A stretch of 5,299 bases of DNA from Bacteroidia bacterium. Its GTDB lineage: Bacteria; Bacteroidota; Bacteroidia; Chitinophagales; Saprospiraceae. Shown piece after piece: positions 1 to 5,299 of this stretch. Location: contig JAUILM010000457.1 of the NCBI GenBank assembly GCA_030432855.1, positions 1 to 5,299 of the forward strand, given 5' to 3'. How positions within the stretch are numbered: the stretch's first letter is position 1; the number at the start of each line of letters is the position of its first letter. Under the pieces are notes generated by a model, which ran no database searches, had not been told where the DNA came from, and saw only the letters and a list, made by a program, of their open reading frames with translations. A program made the position numbers and the translations under genes.

Positions 1-3000
1 AAGGCATCCGTGGTATCAGCCGACAAAGCACCCTGATCACTGTCGACCTCCGTGGCTATGCCCTCTTCGATTTGCTTGAGTACCCAGCTGTAGCTGATTA
101 CCCCACAAGCATCCGTAGTAGAAACTGAAGCGTCAAAATTGTAATCACAGCCTCCCACTTCGATCGTGTCTCCACTATTGACGGGTCCGGTTATAGTGCA
201 TACGGGTCCAACGGTATCCTGTACAATGATCTTCTGGACGCACGAGTCGATGATCAGCCCACGATCATACCACCAGTAGTTATCTACCGGCTTACCTCCG
301 CACCAGTCCGCGAAGTACCAGGTCCGTACTACTTTGTAGCAAGCTGCATCTCCACCCACTACCTTGAATACCTTATCAGAATGACCTATACCAATGATAC
401 GGCAATCATCATCAAACTTATACACAGGATATCCGGTGATGTCCGGATCTAAATCCCCTACCAACTGTCCACTACCCGCTGGATCATACTCCAATGCGCA
501 GCTGGTGATGGTAGTATCACCCGGTACATCAAACATGTACTTGGAGAGTTCACATTCATTGCCTACCCAGATACGTTGATGTCGATAGGTGGTATCGGGT
601 ATGTGGGCAGATTCTTCTCCGTTGTATGGAGGACAACCTTGCCAGATTTTCCATTTTCGGAAGATGTACCCCTGACCACAGTGATCAAACTCACACCATA
701 GCTCTTGCTCACAGTATACATTCTCGGCACAGTTGACCACAATGACTCCTTTCTGGAGCAGTACGTCTTCGGTCTCATAGTAGCACTTGGTATAGGTGCT
801 GTCTTTCCAGATATAGCCAAAGTGATCATCATACACCCGGATTTGGGTATCGATGGGCTCACAGTGGCAGTAGGCATCCGTGAAGTGAATATCACAGTCG
901 ATTTCGTTGCCATCGATATCCACGTAGTTGCCATAAGGATCTTTCCAGGCTTTGCAGTATCCACCCAGCACGGTGTCGATCACGCTCAGTGCCAGTGAAT
1001 CACCGTCTTTACCCATGGCCACCAGATCATCCAGTCCCATGGCATGAATTTGGCCAGGGTAGTAGTACTGATCGGCTTTGTAGGTAGCACAAGTAATTTC
1101 TATTTCTTCTACCACGTCTTTGGCCACTTCAATCGGCGTTTTGTCCTCTACCCAGACGGTAGTCCAGGCCGTACTCCAGTTGCACCAGTAGTCCATCACT
1201 AGAATCTCGACGGTGACAGGACCACAAGCATCTTCGCAGCTGAACGGTACGGCGTCACTCCAACCACCTCCGATCTGGGACCAGGTGTCAAATAATTGAT
1301 TTTGATACTGATCCGGATAAATAGCTGGAAAGAAAATATCCACATCAGTAGGAAAGAATGAAAAACAATCCTGTAACAACAATTGATACAGAATGAGAAC
1401 AAAAAGGTCCTCAGCATCTCCATCAAGATCTGTGCAAATCGCTGAACTGATGGGTTGGCATTTAAAAACATCAACGCCGTATGAAAAGTCGAAGATCGAA
1501 TTTGAATCCAGCACTAAGATCTCACCATCCAGTAGAAAGCTATCTGCCAGGACACCACCGAGCGCGGTGTCAAAAAGAGTTAGAAGATCTTGATTTTTGA
1601 TTCTGATCTGGTCACCCTGTTGCGGCTTACCAACTGCTCGTTTAAAAAGTTCATGAAAGCTCTGATCATCAAGGTAACTATGGGGCTTGCATTGCGTTGT
1701 TCCATATTTTATGAGGTCATACGACCAGCTGTTGTAAAGTAAGGGGCCGCAGGACAGATCATCACTACAAAACCAATCGAGTTGTTTTTTATAATGTGCC
1801 TCTACTTCATCACACGCTTTATCATCCTCAAGTTCGGGTAGCCATAATGTATCATGGCCATCAGTCCAAAGCCAACAAAGAGCTGATTCCTTCTCGCTGC
1901 AATCTACATTCGAATTATAGCAAAGGTCAATACATGCCTCCTGCCAATCAGAGCGACGGGCCAGGATCATATTTACTCCACAGTTATCCCATGAACCCTC
2001 ATCAAATTCGATGGCATCTACCCATTGTTTTTTCCCGGAAAGAGATACTGTTACACCTTTGTCCGCAACAGCAACGGGCTTGGTGGCATCCTTTACATGG
2101 ATATAGACTGTGTCTCTCCGCATCAGATGACAACTGTCATATACTTCGTAAAAAATTCGGACTGGATCCTGGGACTTGGGCAACCTCACTTTGGCATGCG
2201 ATCGATAACATTTACCCGTGTTGAGAAGACCGAGACTATCTATAATATTCAATAAAGAATCAGTAAGCTCAATATCATCCCCAAAGAGATCTACATAATC
2301 TTCGAGAGAAATGATCTCATCACCGAATTGTAATAGGTGACACTCCTCCCCCTCATTCTCAAAAATGTAGGTACTACCCCCTTCCACAATCGCTTTCACC
2401 GCTTTTATTCCACTCCAATCATCAAATACACAGAGCGGAGGCAGGTACGTTTCTGCATAGCATTCATGTTCGTCGGTATAAACTACGGGTTGAAAAACAT
2501 CGAGGAAGCCAAGATCACCACTAAGTAATCCCGTATCAATCGTAATACAAGGGAATTCACCAAAGATCTTTGGTGCAAAGACGGGAGGAACCGTGTCCAG
2601 GTCCGTCACCCAAAATTCGCACTTCCAATAGGTGTATTCTGGATTCAATGGTACCCAGACATTGGGTGGAATGGGCGGGCCTCCCACCACGTTGGTAGCT
2701 GGAGGATTTACTGAGATACCGTTCAGTCCTCCTGGGCAAGATTGCTTTATTTCAATGTTTATCTTATACTCTTGCTCGCAACTATTCCCTTCAAATTTTT
2801 TTGCATCGACATGCACTGACAAACCACATTTAGGATCGAGGGAAACAGGATTAAACAATATGTCTCCATTTTCATCATAATCTAATTCGATTAATTCTAT
2901 TCCGAGGGAAGGAAGTATACCCGGCTTAGCAAAAAATGCGACGGGGGAATTAAAGGATGAAGTATCTCCACAATAAATGGTAGACTGTTCCAAACAAAAG

Positions 3001-3275
3001 AGGCTGGCATTGGTGATCTGCGGTAAACGATATACTACAATGGTGTCCACTGCAACTCCCCTGATACCATTCTTATCAAACGCCTCGTATTCTCTAAATA
3101 TGATTTTGGCCGTATCCTGATCAGGATCACAGTCATAAGGCACCACCCAATCGGCTACAAAGTGAGACTCAACAGCTCCCACACAGGGAACATATGCAAT
3201 AGGTGGAGCATTATCTATATGACCTCCCTGCACGAGTGTATCAATGCACCATATAGTTGCTGATCGACCCTCAAT
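1..3275 (-). other. Long Cys/Trp/Asp-rich C-terminal modular region (residues 583-1673, continues outside)
   Basis: This stretch has no catalytic signature I recognise. It repeats junction phrases typical of Ig/HYR-like units: REYEAFDKNG ... DTIVVYRLPQI, VTDLDTVPPVFAP, VKDATKPVAV (978-987), VEDKTPIEVAK (after 1290) and IVQDTVGPVCTI (D1602). Strands ending in aromatic-Cys clusters recur: DYWCNWS (1277-1283), FRKWKIWQGC (1454-1463) and CYKVVRTWYFADWC (1561-1574). Together these suggest at least five or six more beta-sandwich units stabilised by disulfides, which fits an exported protein. FDEGSWDNCG (around Cys1014) matches the D-x-S-x-DNCG motif common in this protein class. A role as stalk, adhesin or substrate-binding region is inferred. 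Confidence 0.65.
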
Positions 3276-5021
3276 AACAGGACCATGACTTTGCTTCAGC
3301 GTTAAATAGCCCCAGCAACTCTCTCCTGCCTCATTGGTCACGGTGGCTTTAAGTTGCTGGCCCAGGTAAGCACAGGCATTGAAGGAAATAATGCTATTTC
3401 GCAATAAGTTCTCCTGATAGAAGACGGGGCCACCATAGGCATTTTCCACCGAGACTGTATGGAGCTCACTACAATTAGCACCGGGGACCATTTCATCTAG
3501 TCTAAATTCTACCAAATTGGTGGGACCCACGCTCAGATTTAAACTCAGACAGTTGAGTTGAGCCTCAGCAAATGCATCCACTAACGTCACATCAACCTCC
3601 AACGTATCTGCATTTCCCGATCCATCTTCAGCAATCACTAATACTGTCACCATTGATCCCACACCACTGAGAACCGTACCCGGAGGAGGTTCCTGATATA
3701 TAAAGGGATTCATATCACAATTGTCAGTCACAGTTACCGAATCGCTATAATCTGGAAGCATTCCTTGACAATTCAAATCGGTAAGAATTGTGTCGGGCCC
3801 ATATGGAGATATTTGAGGCTGAATGGTATCCCTGGCAGTCAAAAAGAAATCACATGATTCACAATTACCATCACTATCAGTTACCGTGATTGTCACCATT
3901 GTAAAGCCCGTGCCAGAAATGATTGTACCGGGGGCAGGGACCTGCGTTGTATCGGCAAAGCAGTCACCAATCAATCCAATTTGATCCCTGTAATCTGGTA
4001 GAGGCAATTGACAATTTGCATCCAAATACTGAATATCGCCAGAGGGACATGAGGTAAATATGCTTAGATAGTTTCTCCCGTTGTCAGCAGTATATGCGAT
4101 TTTTGCTATTTGGAGTGGCGTAAAACTATTAGTGCAGGGATAGGGAGCATAGGACATGATATTAGTTGGATCCGGCGTATACATGTCACCATTACCATCA
4201 GTTGCTATGCCTATATAGTTACATCCTGCATCTACTTGTCCTGATAGATTTGGATCAGCATCGGTGTCGCAAAGCATATCGCCGTGTGTTGAACAATTAC
4301 TACCATTGACCAACTCAGGAAGAGTGCCTCCAAAATCCTCATGTGTATGGAATAAATCAAAATAATGTCCAAACTCATGAGCAATCAAGCCATTCTCTGT
4401 TGCACAATTATGCGCAATCACCACGTAGTCCAAAGGTAGTTGAGTCGTAAACCGAGCCCAGCCACATAGTCCTTCCGGATCATCAACCGAATATAAGTTG
4501 AGTACATTGGGGACATTATATGTCGCCGACATCATATCGCCCTCCATTTTATCTTCCAGGATGAACAGTGCTGTATTATCAATCAAGTTTGCCGGACCAC
4601 AAGGCAGAAATGCAATCCCGGCACTGGCATAAAGTGGATTGACAGAATTAATGATCTCATTGACAATGGTAGCCTCAGTCGTTCCACCAGTGCCATCGTC
4701 CATTCTTACGATATGTATTTGGACCGGGATGATCCTCAGGCTTGCCACTGACCGGGCATTATTTTTACCAATGGGACCTCCCTCCAAACCATCAAGAAAT
4801 TGCTGGTGTCTACTGATGAGTGAATCTAGTGAGTCTCCCTGGGGCAACACAGTGCTACAAGTCAAATACTCGAATTCTTCGGACTGGGATTGAGCTACAG
4901 TATAAGGAGCGATGAACAAGATAACTACCAATATCTTATATATGAGTGATGGAGTTATCTGCACGCCTACAGAACGAGTTTTGGCAAAGTACTTACGGAA
5001 TAAAAGGTAATTGTGCTTCAT
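1..5021 (-). CDS. Giant secreted M43 (pappalysin-type) zinc metalloprotease with HYR-like and Cys/Trp-rich C-terminal modules; 3' end outside window
   Basis: Translation from ATG 5021-5019 gives 1673 codons with no stop or frameshift, in frame to the left edge. I see a signal peptide (about 1-43), an M43 metzincin domain (about 96-325) with H215-E216-x-x-H219 and third zinc ligand H225, a GDMLCDTDADP segment at 247-257 and a Met-turn NIMSY with Met289. Two HYR-like repeats follow (328-481), then over 1,100 residues of Cys-rich beta-sandwich-like modules. M43 enzymes are zinc endopeptidases, often calcium dependent, so this is probably an exported protease on a long stalk. Substrate is unknown. 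ATG is chosen because the signal peptide follows it and no other ATG precedes residue 100; GTG at codon 20 is a weaker alternative. No Shine-Dalgarno is visible, as is common in Bacteroidota. Oddities: Asp222 replaces the usual metzincin Gly, and base composition shifts near 1290. A T9SS sorting domain is expected at the missing C-terminus but is not seen. Confidence 0.96.
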   Translation of the reverse strand, partial: MKHNYLLFRKYFAKTRSVGVQITPSLIYKILVVILFIAPYTVAQSQSEEFEYLTCSTVLPQGDSLDSLISRHQQFLDGLEGGPIGKNNARSVASLRIIPVQIHIVRMDDGTGGTTEATIVNEIINSVNPLYASAGIAFLPCGPANLIDNTALFILEDKMEGDMMSATYNVPNVLNLYSVDDPEGLCGWARFTTQLPLDYVVIAHNCATENGLIAHEFGHYFDLFHTHEDFGGTLPELVNGSNCSTHGDMLCDTDADPNLSGQVDAGCNYIGIATDGNGDMYTPDPTNIMSYAPYPCTNSFTPLQIAKIAYTADNGRNYLSIFTSCPSGDIQYLDANCQLPLPDYRDQIGLIGDCFADTTQVPAPGTIISGTGFTMVTITVTDSDGNCESCDFFLTARDTIQPQISPYGPDTILTDLNCQGMLPDYSDSVTVTDNCDMNPFIYQEPPPGTVLSGVGSMVTVLVIAEDGSGNADTLEVDVTLVDAFAEAQLNCLSLNLSVGPTNLVEFRLDEMVPGANCSELHTVSVENAYGGPVFYQENLLRNSIISFNACAYLGQQLKATVTNEAGESCWGYLTLKQSHGPVIEGRSATIWCIDTLVQGGHIDNAPPIAYVPCVGAVESHFVADWVVPYDCDPDQDTAKIIFREYEAFDKNGIRGVAVDTIVVYRLPQITNASLFCLEQSTIYCGDTSSFNSPVAFFAKPGILPSLGIELIELDYDENGDILFNPVSLDPKCGLSVHVDAKKFEGNSCEQEYKINIEIKQSCPGGLNGISVNPPATNVVGGPPIPPNVWVPLNPEYTYWKCEFWVTDLDTVPPVFAPKIFGEFPCITIDTGLLSGDLGFLDVFQPVVYTDEHECYAETYLPPLCVFDDWSGIKAVKAIVEGGSTYIFENEGEECHLLQFGDEIISLEDYVDLFGDDIELTDSLLNIIDSLGLLNTGKCYRSHAKVRLPKSQDPVRIFYEVYDSCHLMRRDTVYIHVKDATKPVAVADKGVTVSLSGKKQWVDAIEFDEGSWDNCGVNMILARRSDWQEACIDLCYNSNVDCSEKESALCWLWTDGHDTLWLPELEDDKACDEVEAHYKKQLDWFCSDDLSCGPLLYNSWSYDLIKYGTTQCKPHSYLDDQSFHELFKRAVGKPQQGDQIRIKNQDLLTLFDTALGGVLADSFLLDGEILVLDSNSIFDFSYGVDVFKCQPISSAICTDLDGDAEDLFVLILYQLLLQDCFSFFPTDVDIFFPAIYPDQYQNQLFDTWSQIGGGWSDAVPFSCEDACGPVTVEILVMDYWCNWSTAWTTVWVEDKTPIEVAKDVVEEIEITCATYKADQYYYPGQIHAMGLDDLVAMGKDGDSLALSVIDTVLGGYCKAWKDPYGNYVDIDGNEIDCDIHFTDAYCHCEPIDTQIRVYDDHFGYIWKDSTYTKCYYETEDVLLQKGVIVVNCAENVYCEQELWCEFDHCGQGYIFRKWKIWQGCPPYNGEESAHIPDTTYRHQRIWVGNECELSKYMFDVPGDTTITSCALEYDPAGSGQLVGDLDPDITGYPVYKFDDDCRIIGIGHSDKVFKVVGGDAACYKVVRTWYFADWCGGKPVDNYWWYDRGLIIDSCVQKIIVQDTVGPVCTITGPVNSGDTIEVGGCDYNFDASVSTTDACGVISYSWVLKQIEEGIATEVDSDQGALSADTTDA
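3276..3578 (-). other. Beta-rich module ending in a CWG motif (residues 482-582)
   Basis: Starting at Asp482 the protein reads AQLNCLSLNLSVGP and continues to YLGQQLKATVTNEAGESCWGYLTLK, with Cys569-Trp570-Gly571. The pattern of an N-terminal Cys strand, an internal Cys (about 515, in GANCSEL), and a closing YIGQ/LKVTV-SCWG block is one I associate with modules repeated in large Saprospiraceae secreted proteins. I know no experimentally defined function or reliable domain name. It is probably another beta-sandwich spacer or binding unit. The assignment as a discrete module is by sequence texture and boundaries only. Confidence 0.6.
3579..3830 (-). repeat. HYR-like beta-sandwich repeat 2 (residues 398-481)
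   Basis: This unit begins RDTIQPQISPYGPDT, the usual junction for these repeats, then LTDLNCQGMLPDYSDS, TVTDNCDMNPFIYQ, PPPGTVLSGVGSMVTV, and ends with a D-G-S-GNADT turn and a strand to VDVTLVDAF. It is closer to the HYR consensus than repeat 1 because it keeps the VTDNCD motif, which repeat 1 has degraded to IGDCFAD. The two units are similar in layout but not near-identical, suggesting an old duplication rather than a recent one. Confidence 0.83.
3831..4040 (-). repeat. HYR-like beta-sandwich repeat 1 (residues 328-397)
   Basis: This unit has the landmarks of Bacteroidota HYR-type repeats: LDANCQLPLPDYRDQ, then a central cysteine (GDC), P-x-PGT--SG-G, the strand MVTITVTDSDGNCESC and a closing FFLTARDT that leads into the next unit. 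It aligns by eye with the following repeat at the shared positions D-x-NCQ, LPDY-D, P-PGT, SG-G and MVT. HYR domains are immunoglobulin-like folds used for adhesion or as spacers in extracellular proteins. It directly follows the catalytic domain with no obvious linker. Confidence 0.8.
4047..4739 (-). other. Peptidase M43 catalytic domain (about residues 95-325)
   Basis: The domain opens with a strand RIIPVQIHIVR (96-106) typical of Bacteroidota M43 proteins, followed by helix TEATIVNEIINSVNPLY and the strand AGIAFLPCG. The zinc site is HEFGHYFDLFHTH: His215, His219 and His225 are predicted zinc ligands and Glu216 the catalytic base. The family segment GD-x-x-CDT-x-AD is at 247-256, with Asp254 where Pro is usual. 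The Met-turn Met289 lies 64 residues after the third His, followed by a conserved-looking Cys and NSFTPLQIAKI. D275-x-N277-x-D279 just before the Met-turn resembles a calcium-binding loop; structurally studied M43 enzymes such as ulilysin bind calcium near the active site. All catalytic residues are present, so activity is expected. M43 is preferred over M12 or M10 because of the CDT.AD segment and the Met-turn context. Confidence 0.93.
4893..5021 (-). other. Signal peptide with long n-region (residues 1-43)
   Basis: The N-terminus has a long basic n-region (about 25 residues with K2, R9, K10, K14, R16), then a hydrophobic core about residues 30-38 (ILVVILFIA), then PYTVA-QSQ. Thr41 and Ala43 fit the -3/-1 positions of a signal peptidase I site, with cleavage predicted after Ala43. 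No lipobox cysteine follows the core, so a lipoprotein is unlikely. The n-region is longer than usual. Either translation starts downstream at a non-ATG codon (GTG at codon 20), or this is one of the long n-regions seen in some Bacteroidota secreted proteins. Export through Sec, then probably T9SS, is inferred. Confidence 0.85.
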
Positions 5022-5200
5022 AGGTCAGGATTTGATCTTCAAGTAAATTGAAGCCAAATTCTAGAGGCACAAGATTCTTTGGGACAATAATTACATTACC
5101 TAATACATAGATAAGGTAGCAAAATTGACTCGATGGGAGAAGAAAACTGATTTTATTTATATACCGATCAGATATATGAAATTGAGAAACAGTAATTTAT
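5022..5200. other. Intergenic gap between the upstream T9SS-client gene and the protease gene
   Basis: This 179-base AT-rich gap holds no ORF or RNA gene I can support. Read on the minus strand, two sites loosely resemble the Bacteroidota -7 element TAnnTTTG: TATCTATG (5113-5106, one mismatch) and TAGAATTTG (5063-5055, one extra base). Neither has a good -33 TTTG at the usual spacing; the second has ATTG about 21 bases upstream. A promoter for the protease gene is likely here given the gap length, but I cannot fix it. No GC-rich hairpin with a T-run follows the TAG stop of the upstream gene. The bases just before the ATG (CTGACCT) contain no Shine-Dalgarno. Confidence 0.5.
5037..5053 (-). repeat. 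Short perfect inverted repeat in the leader of the protease gene
   Basis: On the minus strand CTTCAA-TTTAC-TTGAAG forms a perfect 6-base-pair stem with a 5-base loop, ending 15 bases before the ATG. It could be a weak leader hairpin or a small operator-like palindrome. Six paired bases in AT-rich DNA can occur by chance, and there is no T-run to make it a terminator. Confidence 0.3.
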
Positions 5201-5299
5201 CTATTCCACCAGCATCATCCTTTTCACCTCAGTATACTCTGCGGTTCTCAACTGATAGAATAAGATGCCTGAGGCATGCAGACCTTCTTTTCTGAACTG
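5201..5299 (-). CDS. 3' end of a secreted protein gene: T9SS type A C-terminal sorting domain (partial)
   Basis: Only the last 32 codons and the TAG stop (5203-5201) are in the window; the 5' part lies beyond the right edge. The visible tail contains SGILFYQLRTAEYTEVKRMM and ends MLVE. This fits the last strands of the type A T9SS C-terminal domain: a Gly before an aliphatic-aromatic strand (I-L-F-Y), a short turn, then a strand with K/R followed by hydrophobic residues, ending within a few residues of the stop. In known T9SS clients this domain directs passage through the outer membrane and is then cleaved, with the cargo released or attached to the surface. Nothing can be said about the cargo. 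The gene has the same orientation as the large protease gene, 179 bases upstream of its ATG, so the two are neighbours but not obviously co-transcribed. The call rests on pattern recognition over a short segment. Confidence 0.85.
   Translation of the reverse strand, partial: QFRKEGLHASGILFYQLRTAEYTEVKRMMLVE

Noticed and set aside
563..964. Minus-strand open frame of 133 codons
   Set aside because: It is on the same strand as the giant gene but in another frame. The main frame here encodes the FRKWKIWQGC module, and the alternative product is a low-information Ser/Thr/Met-rich sequence.
705..998. Plus-strand open frame of 97 codons with a hydrophobic, protein-like look
   Set aside because: The hydrophobic run is the complement of Asp/Asn/Tyr-rich codons in the main gene. 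It has no family resemblance and the main frame fully explains the DNA.
1199..1474. Minus-strand open frame of 91 codons with Phe-rich, membrane-like sequence
   Set aside because: It is an out-of-frame reading of the AT-rich part of the large gene, where the main frame stays open across it.
1796..2224. Plus-strand open frame of 142 codons
   Set aside because: It lies antisense inside the 1673-codon gene, whose product has clear modular motifs at this place (around Cys1014). The translated frame has no recognisable motif, and no initiation signal is evident.
4639..4893. Plus-strand open frame of 84 codons
   Set aside because: It is antisense to the pro-region and first strands of the M43 domain, whose frame is well supported.
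5106..5113. TATCTATG on the minus strand as a firm Bacteroidota -7 promoter element
   Set aside because: It differs from TAnnTTTG at one base and has no TTTG-like -33 element 19-21 bases upstream, so it is only mentioned in the intergenic entry.
5160..5182. AT-rich imperfect inverted repeat (ATATA ... TATAT) after the upstream stop, considered as a terminator
   Set aside because: The stem is only about five A-T pairs with a 9-base loop, and no T-run follows on the minus strand.

Overview
The window is almost entirely one very large reading frame on the minus strand. It opens with ATG at 5021-5019 and runs without a stop to position 1, where the window cuts it after 1673 complete codons. The 3' end and stop lie to the left, outside the window. 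Between its start and the right edge are a 179-base intergenic gap (5022-5200) and the last 32 codons of a second minus-strand gene (stop TAG at 5203-5201). No RNA gene, CRISPR array, insertion sequence or phage feature was seen.

The organism is most likely a member of the Bacteroidota, probably near the Saprospiria (Lewinella/Saprospira/Haliscomenobacter type). Three things point there. The upstream gene ends in what looks like a Type IX secretion system (T9SS) C-terminal sorting domain. The large gene has no Shine-Dalgarno sequence before its ATG. The large protein joins an M43 (pappalysin-type) metalloprotease to HYR-like beta-sandwich units and to a long Cys/Trp-rich region of a kind I associate with giant secreted Saprospiraceae proteins. 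The lineage is inferred from protein style, not from a marker gene.

Layout of the large protein, N to C: signal peptide (about residues 1-43); short pro-region with a single cysteine, Cys55 (44-95); M43 catalytic domain (about 96-325) with zinc site H215-E216-H219-H225, a GD..CDT.AD segment at 247-256 and Met-turn Met289; two tandem HYR-like repeats (328-397 and 398-481); a beta-rich module ending in a CWG motif (482-582); then more than 1,090 residues of further Ig/HYR-like modules rich in Cys, Trp and Asp (583-1673), including calcium-loop-like motifs.

Both genes appear to encode exported proteins in the same orientation, and both may be T9SS clients. For the large protein this is a prediction, because its C-terminus is outside the window. 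A reasonable reading is a secreted or surface-anchored metalloprotease carried on a long adhesive or spacer stalk. The last third of the visible gene (about 1-1290) is richer in GC and in CTG/GTC/ACC codons than the middle, so the gene may be a mosaic.
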